Part shown: positions 18,019-26,822 of the stretch, piece after piece | How the letters are laid out: every line of letters begins with the position of its first letter | Position numbering within the stretch: position 1 is the first letter of the stretch | Source of the DNA: Alphaproteobacteria bacterium | GTDB taxonomy: Bacteria; Pseudomonadota; Alphaproteobacteria; UBA8366; GCA-2717185 | Assembly: GCA_012103325.1 (NCBI GenBank) | Contig: WLWY01000005.1 | Span: 248,001 to 312,000 of the forward strand | DNA: 64,000 nucleotides | Direction of reading: 5' to 3' | Translations under genes and position numbers: made by a program | The notes under the pieces: model-generated | Seen by the model: only the letters and a program-made list of their open reading frames with translations | Database searches by the model: none | What the model was told of the DNA's origin: nothing

Positions 18019-18429
18019 ATGGCCGCCGATATCAAGATCTACAATCCAGATACCCTGGGCACGCCGCTGGGACAGTATTCTCAGATCACCCGGGTCAAGG
18101 CGTCGGAGTTTCTGTTCATTGCCGGCTCTCTATCCGCCGACAAGGCAGGGAATTCGGTTGGCATCGGCGACTTCGATGCGCAATGCGTTCAGGTGTTCGG
18201 CAATATCGAAAAGGCGTTGGCCGCTGAAGGCGCCGGATGGGGCAATGTGGTGCAGTTCACGACCTATCTCGTGCACAGCCAGGACATCCCGAACTTCATG
18301 GAATTTCGACTACGCGAATTCCCGAACTTCTTTCCGAACGGCGCCTATCCGCCGAACACGCTGCTAATGGTCGACCGTCTTGTGCAGGAAGAGTTCCTGG
18401 TCGAAGTGCAGACGATCGCAGCCGTTTGA
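18019..18429 (+). CDS. RidA family protein lacking the usual catalytic arginine
   Basis: A protein of about 136 residues of the RidA/YjgF/UK114 superfamily. An upstream ATG is possible, but GGGGAGG lies directly before the ATG used. The trimer-fold signatures are FLFIAGSLSADK, NVVQFTTYLV and FPNGAYPPNTLLMVDRL. In E. coli RidA the arginine that binds the substrate carboxylate comes after the proline pair in P-A-R-S-C-V-E-V; here that position is Asn (P-P-N-T-L-L-M). Imine deaminase activity is therefore doubtful, and the protein may belong to one of the Rid groups without that residue. It sits in a catabolic neighbourhood, as many Rid proteins do. Confidence 0.85.
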   Translation: MAADIKIYNPDTLGTPLGQYSQITRVKASEFLFIAGSLSADKAGNSVGIGDFDAQCVQVFGNIEKALAAEGAGWGNVVQFTTYLVHSQDIPNFMEFRLREFPNFFPNGAYPPNTLLMVDRLVQEEFLVEVQTIAAV

Positions 18430-18433
18430 AGGG

Positions 18434-19138
18434 TTACGCCGCAACATTTCGATAGGCGCCGTCCACTAGGGACGGGACGCAGTCGCTCACATTGAGTTCG
18501 GTGCAGAGTCGGACGTCGTCTTCGTGTCCTCGCGTGACGAGCTCATTTCCCGATGCACACTCTCGGTATGTTTGCTCAAGACTTTCTCGTGCGGTCTCAA
18601 AAGCGCGTTGGGCGAATTTTGCTTCCGGCGATTTGGCGCCGCTGCAGAAGCTGATGATCGCACCGGCTGCGATGATATCTTCGATCGCCGGCCGCAACGT
18701 GCGGTCCGGCCAGCGCTCCGCTGCGGGAACGATGACGGCTGATCCGTCTATTGCCGCTGCCACCGCGCGGGCATTGCGCAGACACCCTGCGAACAGGCGG
18801 TTCGCCTTTGTCTTGCGCGTCAGCGTCGAGCCGTTAGGGGAGGGAAGGACCAACTTAGTGCCGCTCGGTATGTCGGTCAGTGTCCCCGGCGATAGAGAAT
18901 ATCGGCCAACGCCGCGTTTCTCGGCCAGTTCCGCGCCGAGCGCTGCCGCACAGGCCTTCGGGTCATCCTCCGGAATACAAGGATAGACCGTTGCGCCGCG
19001 CGCCGTGGCGATATCCACGCAGCTTGAAAACGAGAGGGCACCGACGATGACGCAGCACTCGACACGCGATGCGATCTCGGCAACCCCGTACTCGCCCCAC
19101 TCACAACGGATGTCGTAGCCGTCTTGGTAGATGGGCAT
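18434..19138 (-). CDS. ComB-like (2-phosphosulfolactate phosphatase family) protein
   Basis: A protein of about 234 residues. A longer frame exists, but it would overlap the upstream gene, and homology starts at MPIYQDGYDIRCEWGEYGV. The family marks are that N-terminal CEWG segment, VIVGALSFSSCVDIA, LVLPSPNGSTLT and IVPAAERWPDRTLRPAIED, as in ComB of archaeal coenzyme M synthesis. Bacterial homologues outside that pathway are of unsure function; a Mg-dependent acid phosphatase acting on a small phosphorylated acid is the family expectation. It lies 8 bases after the M81 gene and is probably co-transcribed with it. Confidence 0.75.
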   Translation of the reverse strand: MPIYQDGYDIRCEWGEYGVAEIASRVECCVIVGALSFSSCVDIATARGATVYPCIPEDDPKACAAALGAELAEKRGVGRYSLSPGTLTDIPSGTKLVLPSPNGSTLTRKTKANRLFAGCLRNARAVAAAIDGSAVIVPAAERWPDRTLRPAIEDIIAAGAIISFCSGAKSPEAKFAQRAFETARESLEQTYRECASGNELVTRGHEDDVRLCTELNVSDCVPSLVDGAYRNVAA

Positions 19139-19146
19139 GGGCCTGA

Positions 19147-20661
19147 CTAGCTCTGCGTCGGCAGGTTCGATTCCGCATCCGGATCGAGCGGATAGACGGG
19201 CCGCCGCAAGTTCTTCCAGGGGAAGAGACTGTAATCCGATGTACAAGTGCCCGGTCCGGAGACCATGACGATGTGTTTGGCGAGCGGTTCGAAGCCGGCA
19301 CGGAAATGCTGGCGCGTTTTCAGCAAGACGTATTTCTTGCGCGCCGGATCGATCCCGGCGTGAGTGAAGGCGCCGACATCGAAGGGTTCGTAGCGGCCTT
19401 CGCTGACGACGATTTCGACCTTGCCCGTATCCAGCACGGCACAGCGCCCGATGTTGAACTTCACGCCGGTGAACATTGGCCCGGTGATCGTGAACGATCC
19501 GTCGGTGATGCGGCGCACTGTGCCGGTGACTTTGAGCGGTTCGCCTTTGAGGTCCATCGCCGGCATATCGACCTTGCCGCCGAGCTGCAATGTGATCTTA
19601 GCGCCAACGCCTGCCTCGATCATTTGGGCCACGGACTCGGGGTCGCAAAACGGGCCGGCGCAGACGTTGTCGAGATCTTGACGCAGCACTTCCTTGAGAA
19701 CGGCCATGACGTCCTGATTGCCGCCCGATCCGCAATTGTCGCCATGATCGACCAGGATGACGGGGCCGCCGTCGAGTGCCTTCGCTTCGGAAATTGATTT
19801 CTCGACGGGTTCGACCGGGAAGACGAACTCTTCGCGCCGCTCCCAGCCTTCGTTCAGGATGTCGTAGAGCAGGCGCTCGGCGCCGTCCTTGTCGCCATCT
19901 GCGACGACGATGGCGCTCAAGCCGACATGCGGAATATCGGCGAGGGGGAAACAGCCGAAGATCGAGGCATTCAGAACCGTGCCGGCGCTCTCCGCCGCAA
20001 TTGCCTTGGCATACATGTCCTTCATCGGCTGCATCGATGGCGCGTGACGGTTCATGTGGGTCAGCACCGGAAGCGAGTGCCAAGCCATGACCGGATTGAC
20101 TTCGCCGTTCAGGGCGCGGATCAGCGTGCGGCCGGCGCGGTCGCCGGTTTCGTACATATCGATATGCGGATAGGTCCGGTAGCCGGCGATCACCGTGGCG
20201 TTGTCGACGATGGCGGCGGACAGGTTGGTGTGAAAATCCAACGCGACAGCGATCGGGAGATCGGGTGCGATGGCACGGATGCGGCCGAGCAAATCGCCTT
20301 CGCCGTCATCATGGGCCTGCGTGACCATGGCGCCATGAAGATCCAGGAACAACGCATCGCAACCCTTCTGCACGGCCTCGCAGATCGCGTCTGCGCAGAG
20401 GTCGATGATTTCACCCGGCGCGGGCGCGCTGGGATGCGCATTTGCGGCGATGGGGAAGACCAGTTCCGCGCCTTCCTCGGCGGCGATGTCGATATAGGCG
20501 GCAACGGGGTTGTTCGTATTCGCATAGACCCGCAGCGCTTCGTCGCCCCGCGCCGGGCCGTCCGTAGGTCCGATGCGGCCGAAGTCGGCGACGGGCGTTG
20601 GGATCGGAGAGAACGTGTTCGTTTCGTGCCGCATCACGGCTGTCACAAAGCATCTTGTCAT
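19147..20661 (-). CDS. M81 family metallopeptidase (MlrC-like)
   Basis: A 504-residue protein of the MlrC family, named for the enzyme that finishes microcystin breakdown. Most members sit in catabolic clusters and probably open or cleave small peptide-like or amide substrates. N-terminal HETNTFSP, then LFLDLHGAMV with the metal-binding Asp-x-His, DFHTNLS and YPHIDMYETG match the N-terminal metal site; the C-terminal domain has DHGDNCGSGGNQDV. Length is normal. It is the first gene of a two-gene operon with the ComB-like gene. The AT-rich region behind it separates it from the TPR gene on the other strand. Confidence 0.85.
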   Translation of the reverse strand: MTRCFVTAVMRHETNTFSPIPTPVADFGRIGPTDGPARGDEALRVYANTNNPVAAYIDIAAEEGAELVFPIAANAHPSAPAPGEIIDLCADAICEAVQKGCDALFLDLHGAMVTQAHDDGEGDLLGRIRAIAPDLPIAVALDFHTNLSAAIVDNATVIAGYRTYPHIDMYETGDRAGRTLIRALNGEVNPVMAWHSLPVLTHMNRHAPSMQPMKDMYAKAIAAESAGTVLNASIFGCFPLADIPHVGLSAIVVADGDKDGAERLLYDILNEGWERREEFVFPVEPVEKSISEAKALDGGPVILVDHGDNCGSGGNQDVMAVLKEVLRQDLDNVCAGPFCDPESVAQMIEAGVGAKITLQLGGKVDMPAMDLKGEPLKVTGTVRRITDGSFTITGPMFTGVKFNIGRCAVLDTGKVEIVVSEGRYEPFDVGAFTHAGIDPARKKYVLLKTRQHFRAGFEPLAKHIVMVSGPGTCTSDYSLFPWKNLRRPVYPLDPDAESNLPTQS

Positions 20662-20826
20662 TTCTTCCGTCCCTGTATTGCCGTGCCGCTTCGCCGAAGC
20701 GGCAATTTAGAGGGCTAAGAGACGATGTTCAAATGGGGCCGGGATGATGCTGTCGGGCGAAGTTCTGACGAGAGCCAATCAGAAGTATCGGCTCTAGAAT
20801 AGAATGGCGAGATTGCAGTATTAAAA

Positions 20827-20903
20827 TACCGTTTCATCATTATTTATTACCGCTGTACCGCTTTTTAATACCCCCATACCCTTTCATCTATTATCAATAT
20901 ACC
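20827..20903 (+). promoter_or_regulatory. Array of six TACC motifs in the leader of the TPR-oxygenase gene
   Basis: TACC occurs at 20827, 20848, 20856, 20869, 20877 and 20900, three of them as TACCGC. Two interleaved series are spaced 21 bases apart (20827/20848/20869 and 20856/20877), i.e. two helical turns, which is what sites for a cooperatively bound regulator would look like. CCGCC at 20902-20906 can pair with GGCGG at 20924-20928, next to the start codon. Confidence 0.3.
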
Positions 20904-20931
20904 GCCAATTTTTGTTCTTCGGGGGCGGCTT

Positions 20932-22908
20932 ATGTCGCAAAGGAACCATTCGCAACCACGGCGGTTGAGCATCCAACAGGCTTTGGAACACGCAATGCGA
21001 CACCACGGTGCCGGCGCGTTATCCGATGCTGCAGAGATCTATCGGGAGATCCTCCAGCGCGAGCCCGATAACCCCTTTGCCTTACATCTGCTGGGCGTCA
21101 CTGAACATCAGCAGGGAAAGAGCCACAGCGCACTGGAACTGATCCAGCGTGCCATTGCCCATAAACCGGAATATGCGGATGCGCATTGCAATTTAGGCCT
21201 GGTGCACAAGGCGCTGGGGCAGCTGGACGATGCGATAGCGAGTTACCGGCGCGCCATTGCGCTCAGTCCGGATTACGCCCAGGCACATAACAATTTGGGA
21301 AATGCACTCCAGGAAATGGATTTGTTGGATGCCGCCGCGGAGAGTTATGAACGGGCTCTGCTGTGCGACCCGGATTATATCAACGCGCTATGCAATCTGG
21401 GATTCGTGCTCAAGAAGCTCGGGCGTTTAAGCGACGCGATTGCACGGTGTCGTCAGGCACTTGCGCTCGATCCGGACAATGTCGACGCCCACAGCAATTT
21501 AGGTCTTGCGCTTCAGGAGCAGGGCGAGCTCGACGCAGCCATTGTACATTATCGGCACGCTGTTGCTTTGAGCCCGGACGACGCAGATGCGCACAATAAT
21601 TTGGGAAACGCGCTTCAGGAGCTCGACAGCCACGAGGACGCGATAGCGAGCTACCGGCGTGCGATCGCCCTCGTTCCCGACTATTTCGACGCCCTCAATA
21701 ATTTGGGCAATGCCCTTCATGAAATGGAGCGCTATGACGAGGCTGCCGAGCGCTATCGGCAAGCGCTAACGCTGAACCCGGAGAGCGCGGATGCGCACAA
21801 TAATCTCGGGCTTCTTTTTCAGGACCAGGGTCGTTACGAGGCGGCGGTTGCCAGCTATCGTCGAGCGCTTGCGGTTGATGCGGACGCTGCGGATGCGCAT
21901 GGCAATCTCGGCGTCGCACTGAATGCGCTTGGTAATCGTAGCGAGGCGATCGAGCATTTCAGCAGACATCTGGTGCTAACACGCAGTGCTCATTCGGCGC
22001 GTGCCGACGACAATCGATTCCGGTTCATCTCCCGAGCGAAGATCGATCACGATATCGAGCAGTTCCGATACCTGGAAGGCCGGTCATACGAGGCGGAACG
22101 TTTTGGCAAGCTCGCTGAGATTTATGAGCGTTTGCGAGATGAAATCGATTGGCCGGCTGGCGATCCATTTCTGGTTCCGCTGACGGACGCGCAGTACCGC
22201 CTCGTCGCCGACAGTTATAACCGGCCAGTACATCAGTCCGATGCTCTGGAGGTGCCGGGATCTGCATTGGGTGAGGATATCGACGCCGACGAAATCACGC
22301 GCCAATATTTTGGGAACGGGCCGGGCATGACGTTCTGCGACAATGTGCTGTCACCACCTGCTTTGGTCGCGCTACGCCGGTATTTGCTGGAGAGCACGAT
22401 ATGGTTCGATTTCAAGTATCGCGGCGGGTATTTGGGCGCATTCCTGAACGACGGGCTGGCGTGTCCGCTGGTTCTGCAGATCGCGGAAGATTTTCGCCGC
22501 ACCTTCCCCGATATATTCAAGGATCACGCGCTGCGGCAATGCTGGGCCTATAAATATGACAGCCGCTTGCGGGGGATCGATGTTCATGCGGATACCGCCG
22601 CCGTCAACGTGAACTTCTGGGTCACGCCGAGTTCGGCCAACCTGAATCGGGATAGTGGCGGCCTCGTGGTTTACAAGACGGAGGCGCCCCTGGATTGGCG
22701 CTTTAACGCATTTAACAAGGATCAACGTCGCATTCGGCGTTACCTCGCGGAGAACGATGAAGGCAAGATGGTCGTCCCCTACGCGGAAAATCGGGCCGTT
22801 CTATTCAACTCCGATTTGTTTCATGAAACCGATACGATTGATTTCAAATCCGGATACGAAAATCGGCGCATCAACGTGACCATGCTGTTCGGCCGCCGGC
22901 AGGATTAG
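20932..22908 (+). CDS. TPR-repeat protein with C-terminal 2OG-Fe(II) oxygenase-like domain
   Basis: A 658-residue protein. Residues about 20-350 are roughly ten tandem 34-residue TPR units (repeated DAHNNLGNAL and YRRAIAL... patterns), a protein- or peptide-binding solenoid resembling O-GlcNAc transferase-type TPRs. After a linker, residues about 400-655 hold an oxygenase-like domain: His552 and Asp554 in DVHADTAAVNVNFWV, and distal His631 in LFNSDLFHETD followed by ENRRINVTMLFG with the 2-oxoglutarate arginine. The TPR array would present the target; protein or peptide hydroxylation is plausible but inferred. It is preceded by an AT-rich leader with repeated TACC motifs and stands alone as a transcript. 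Confidence 0.85.
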   Translation: MSQRNHSQPRRLSIQQALEHAMRHHGAGALSDAAEIYREILQREPDNPFALHLLGVTEHQQGKSHSALELIQRAIAHKPEYADAHCNLGLVHKALGQLDDAIASYRRAIALSPDYAQAHNNLGNALQEMDLLDAAAESYERALLCDPDYINALCNLGFVLKKLGRLSDAIARCRQALALDPDNVDAHSNLGLALQEQGELDAAIVHYRHAVALSPDDADAHNNLGNALQELDSHEDAIASYRRAIALVPDYFDALNNLGNALHEMERYDEAAERYRQALTLNPESADAHNNLGLLFQDQGRYEAAVASYRRALAVDADAADAHGNLGVALNALGNRSEAIEHFSRHLVLTRSAHSARADDNRFRFISRAKIDHDIEQFRYLEGRSYEAERFGKLAEIYERLRDEIDWPAGDPFLVPLTDAQYRLVADSYNRPVHQSDALEVPGSALGEDIDADEITRQYFGNGPGMTFCDNVLSPPALVALRRYLLESTIWFDFKYRGGYLGAFLNDGLACPLVLQIAEDFRRTFPDIFKDHALRQCWAYKYDSRLRGIDVHADTAAVNVNFWVTPSSANLNRDSGGLVVYKTEAPLDWRFNAFNKDQRRIRRYLAENDEGKMVVPYAENRAVLFNSDLFHETDTIDFKSGYENRRINVTMLFGRRQD

Positions 22909-23007
22909 TCGGAACCGGTTTCGGCGCATAACGGTTCTTGGTCGCCTGCGCGGGCAGGTTTAGAATGCGGCGCCGAAACCATCCTATGGCGCGTGAATTT
23001 TCTTCCG

Positions 23008-24750
23008 ATGACTGAACAGACAATCGACCCGGTTACCCTCGCCGTGCTGAAGGGGCGTCTCGAGCAGATCGCCGACGAAATGGACGCGACGCTGTTCCGC
23101 AGCGCATTCAATCCGATCATCGCCGAAGCGCATGACGCCTCGCATGGATTATACGACGCGGCGACCGGCGAGACGCTGGTGCAGGGCAAGTCCGGCTTGC
23201 CGATTTTCGTCGGCGTCATGTCCTTCGCGGTCAAGGCCGTCATCGACAAGGTCGCCCGGGACGGCGGGCTACGGGATGGCGACGTCTATATCTTCAACGA
23301 CCCTTATGACGGCGGCACGCATCTTTCCGATTTCAAGCTGGTGCGGCCCTATTTCCGGGACGGCACGGTGTTTTGCTATCTCGCGTCGGTCGGGCATTGG
23401 CACGATGTCGGGGGTAATGTGCCCGGCAACTACAATCCGGTCGCGACCGAGAGTTTTCAGGAAGGCATGCTGATCCCGCCGGTCAAGCTGTTCGAGGCCG
23501 GCACGTTGCGTCAGGACATCGTCGACATCGTCATGGCCAATTCACGATTGCCGGGCAGCCTGTATGGCGACTTGAACGGCCAGATCAATGCGCTTGGCCT
23601 TGGCGAACGCCGCCTCGATGCATTGCTGGACGAGTATGGCGACGGGACTGTTCTTTCGGCGCTGGATGGCCTGCGGAAGCGCGCCGCGCGTTTGATGGCG
23701 GCCAGCATCGGTGAATTGCCGGACGGGACCTATTCCTGTGACGATTGGCTCGACAATGACGGGATCACCGACGATCCCTTAAAAATCGCCCTAGACCTTA
23801 CGGTCGCGGGCGAGCGTATGACGCTCGACTTTTCGCGTAGCGCGGACGCATGCGCCGGGCCGGTTAACATCGCACGCTCGACAGCCGTCGCGTCCTGTTA
23901 CGTCGCCTTGAAACACATCTTCGCAGACGTTCCCGCCAATGCCGGCGTCATGGAGCCCATCGAAATCATCATTCCCGAGGGCTCGTTGCTTGGCGTCGGC
24001 GCGCCGAAACCGGTCGGGGGTTATACTGAGACGATTCTTCGCATTATCGACGTGATGTTCGGTGCGATGGCACAGGCTGCGCCCAACATGGTCAATGGCT
24101 GCGCCTATGGGACGATTAATGCGTTGTCGATGGCGGGGCATCGAAAGGACGGGCGGCGTTGGGTGCTCTTCAGTTTCTTTGGCGGCGGCCATGGTGGGCA
24201 TCCGGAGGGCGATGGGCTGAACCATGGCAACGCGCCTATTTCGACGGCGACGATCCCTCCGCTGGAGATCCTCGAAGCCGCTTATCCCGTCATGTTTACC
24301 CAATGGGCGCTGCGCGCGGATAGCGGCGGACCGGGGCGACATCGTGGTGGCCTCGGCGCCATTTACGAAATCGAATTGCTCGAGGAACAAGCCGACGTTT
24401 TTCTGTTCGGCGAACGTGGCAAGTATCCGCCCGCAGGTGTCATTGGCGGCGGCACCGGTGCGTTGAACCGATTTTCGTTCGAGCAGGATGATGGTTCCCA
24501 TGAACCGGCCCTGGTATCGAAAGCGGGAAACATTTCGATCCGCAAAGGACAAAAAGTCCGTTTGGAAACGCCTGGTGGCGGTGGCTACGGAACGGCGTTC
24601 GAGCGCGATCCGCAGGCGGTTGCGCGCGATATCCGCCTCGACTTTGTTACTCCGCAACGAGCTGCCGGAGACTATGGTGTCGCAATTGATGGCGCGGGGC
24701 AGGTCAGGGAAGCGGAGACCGCCACTCTCCGGAAGGCAAAGACAACGTGA
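23008..24750 (+). CDS. Hydantoinase B / oxoprolinase B subunit
   Basis: A protein of about 580 residues matching the HyuB family, the partner of HyuA in ATP-dependent opening of hydantoins, 5-oxoproline or related cyclic amides (acetone carboxylase and acetophenone carboxylase are relatives). Markers are DPVTLAVLKGRLEQIADEM at the start, FNDPYDGGTHLSD, ASVGHWHDVGG, FFGGGHGGHPEGDG and the glycine-rich end ETPGGGGYG. A GTG five codons earlier is an alternative start; neither has a clear ribosome site. The stop overlaps the GTG of the HyuA gene (GTGA). Confidence 0.9.
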   Translation: MTEQTIDPVTLAVLKGRLEQIADEMDATLFRSAFNPIIAEAHDASHGLYDAATGETLVQGKSGLPIFVGVMSFAVKAVIDKVARDGGLRDGDVYIFNDPYDGGTHLSDFKLVRPYFRDGTVFCYLASVGHWHDVGGNVPGNYNPVATESFQEGMLIPPVKLFEAGTLRQDIVDIVMANSRLPGSLYGDLNGQINALGLGERRLDALLDEYGDGTVLSALDGLRKRAARLMAASIGELPDGTYSCDDWLDNDGITDDPLKIALDLTVAGERMTLDFSRSADACAGPVNIARSTAVASCYVALKHIFADVPANAGVMEPIEIIIPEGSLLGVGAPKPVGGYTETILRIIDVMFGAMAQAAPNMVNGCAYGTINALSMAGHRKDGRRWVLFSFFGGGHGGHPEGDGLNHGNAPISTATIPPLEILEAAYPVMFTQWALRADSGGPGRHRGGLGAIYEIELLEEQADVFLFGERGKYPPAGVIGGGTGALNRFSFEQDDGSHEPALVSKAGNISIRKGQKVRLETPGGGGYGTAFERDPQAVARDIRLDFVTPQRAAGDYGVAIDGAGQVREAETATLRKAKTT

Positions 24751-26822
24751 CGGACCAGTCCCGCTGGATCGTCGGTGTCGATGTCGGTGGCACGTTTACC
24801 GATGTGTTTTTCCTCGACCTGGAAACCGGGCGCTACGAGACGGCCAAGGCGCCTTCGGTGCCAGCCGACCAGTCGCAGGGGTTTCTGGCCGGTATCAGAA
24901 TGCAGCTCGATGACTTCGCCGATATAGCGACGATCGTGCATGGTACGACGGTCGGCACGAATTCTTTGCTGGAACGAGACGGGGCAAAGACAGGGATCAT
25001 TGCGACGCGGGGTTTCCGCGACGTGCTGGAAATGCGCCGCCGCGACAGACCGCAGACATGGGGGCTATGGGGACAGTTCGAGCCGGTCGTGCCACGCGAC
25101 ATGCGGTTGGAGGTGGATGAGCGCACGCTGGCTGACGGCGATGTCAGGACGCCCGTCGATCTGGACGAGGTAATGGCCGCCGCGCTGCAACTGCGCGAGA
25201 AGGGCGCGGAGTCGATATGCATCGCTTTCATTAACAGCTATGCGAACGACGCTAACGAACGCGCAGCCCTGGATGCCGTTCGGGCTGTTTGGCCCAACGA
25301 ACATGTCGACGCATCCTCGCAGATCCTTCCCGAGATCCGCGAGTTCGAGCGCATATCGACGGCGACCTTGAACGCTTATCTTCGGCCCAAGGTCGGGCAT
25401 TACCTGGAACGGCTGGAAACCCTGCTGCGGGAAGGCGGGTTCGGCGGGCAGGTGCTGATTGTGCAATCGAATGGCGGCCTGGTGTCGCTCGACCATGCCA
25501 AGCAGGTTCCGGTACGCACCGCGCTTTCCGGCCCCGCCGCGGGCGTTATTGCCGCGGAACATATCGCCGCCTCGGCGGAGATCGAAAACATCATTACCTG
25601 CGACATGGGTGGAACCAGTTTCGACGTGTCGCTGATCGCCAACGGCAGTAGTGCGCTCGCGGCGCAGACCGAGATCGATTTTGGCCTGGTCGTGCGCACG
25701 CCGATGATCGAAATCACGACCATTGGCGCGGGGGGCGGTTCGATCGCGTCGGTCGATCGTGGCGGGTTGCTACAGGTCGGCCCGGAGTCCGCCGGCTCGG
25801 ATCCCGGTCCCGTTTGCTATGGCCTCGGCAATAGGCGGCCGACCGTGACGGATGCCAATGTGGTGCTGGGGCGCATCAATGCGGAGCGGCCGATCGGTGG
25901 CGGAAGGAAGCGTCTCGATGTCGAGGCCGCAAAGGCAGCAATCCTGGCAGAGGTCGGCTCGCCGCTCGGTCTGGACCTCATGGCGGCGGCGGATGCGATA
26001 CTCCGTGTCGCCAACGCGAATATGGCGGGCGCAATCCGCTTGGTTTCGATCGAGCGGGGCCATGATCCACGCAAGTTCTTCTCGATGCCGTTCGGTGGCG
26101 GCGGCGCGTTGCACGCCTGTGCTTTGATCAGAGACATCGGCCTCGCCGGTGCGATTGTGCCTCGGTTCCCCGGGATTAACAGCGCGCTGGGCTGCGCCAT
26201 GGCCGATATGCGGCATGATTTTGTGCAGACGGTGAATGGCGTGCTGGGCGATACCGATCTGCGTGCGCTCGGCGGGCGTATGAATGGCCTCGCGCAAGAG
26301 GGCCGTGAGATGCTTGAGGCTACGCACGTGACCTTCGACGAAGTGGCGTGCGTATTTGCTTTCGACATGTGCTACCAGGGCCAAACGCACACGGTTGACG
26401 TTCCGCTCGACGCACTCGTGCAGGGTAATAAGATTGAATTGAACGAGACGAATGTCCGCATCGCCTATGAAAACCGATACCGTCAGGCCTATGGCCGGCC
26501 CTTGATAGGATTGCCGGAACGAATCCTGAACCTGCGCGTTTCGGTGATTGGGAAACGGCCGAGCTTTGATCTTTCCTTGCTGGCGCCGACGGGCGGCGAA
26601 ACAGATGCCGCCCTAGGCACACGGACGGTTTGGGCGGGCGACGATTGGCAAAAGACCTCCGTCTACGAGCGGCTTGCCCTACCGGTCGGCACAATTGTGC
26701 CAGGACCGGCGATTCTGGAACAATCCGATGCGACGATCTTCATCGAGCCGGACATGGCGGGGACGGTCGACCGGCTTGGCAACCTGATCATTCGCTCAGA
26801 CGACAACGCTCACGCCGACTAA
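24747..26822 (+). CDS. Hydantoinase A / oxoprolinase A subunit
   Basis: A 691-residue HyuA-type subunit with the acetate/sugar kinase-HSP70-like ATPase fold. The N-terminal phosphate loop is GVDVGGTFTDVFFLD; VHGTTVGTNSLLERDG, DMGGTSFDVSLI, GAGGGSIASVD and PGPVCYG are the standard family blocks. It starts with GTG overlapping the stop of hyuB, so the subunits are made together. The pair hydrolyses a five-membered cyclic amide or carboxylates a ketone; which one cannot be read. The last four bases overlap the convergent gene. Confidence 0.9.
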   Translation: MTDQSRWIVGVDVGGTFTDVFFLDLETGRYETAKAPSVPADQSQGFLAGIRMQLDDFADIATIVHGTTVGTNSLLERDGAKTGIIATRGFRDVLEMRRRDRPQTWGLWGQFEPVVPRDMRLEVDERTLADGDVRTPVDLDEVMAAALQLREKGAESICIAFINSYANDANERAALDAVRAVWPNEHVDASSQILPEIREFERISTATLNAYLRPKVGHYLERLETLLREGGFGGQVLIVQSNGGLVSLDHAKQVPVRTALSGPAAGVIAAEHIAASAEIENIITCDMGGTSFDVSLIANGSSALAAQTEIDFGLVVRTPMIEITTIGAGGGSIASVDRGGLLQVGPESAGSDPGPVCYGLGNRRPTVTDANVVLGRINAERPIGGGRKRLDVEAAKAAILAEVGSPLGLDLMAAADAILRVANANMAGAIRLVSIERGHDPRKFFSMPFGGGGALHACALIRDIGLAGAIVPRFPGINSALGCAMADMRHDFVQTVNGVLGDTDLRALGGRMNGLAQEGREMLEATHVTFDEVACVFAFDMCYQGQTHTVDVPLDALVQGNKIELNETNVRIAYENRYRQAYGRPLIGLPERILNLRVSVIGKRPSFDLSLLAPTGGETDAALGTRTVWAGDDWQKTSVYERLALPVGTIVPGPAILEQSDATIFIEPDMAGTVDRLGNLIIRSDDNAHAD

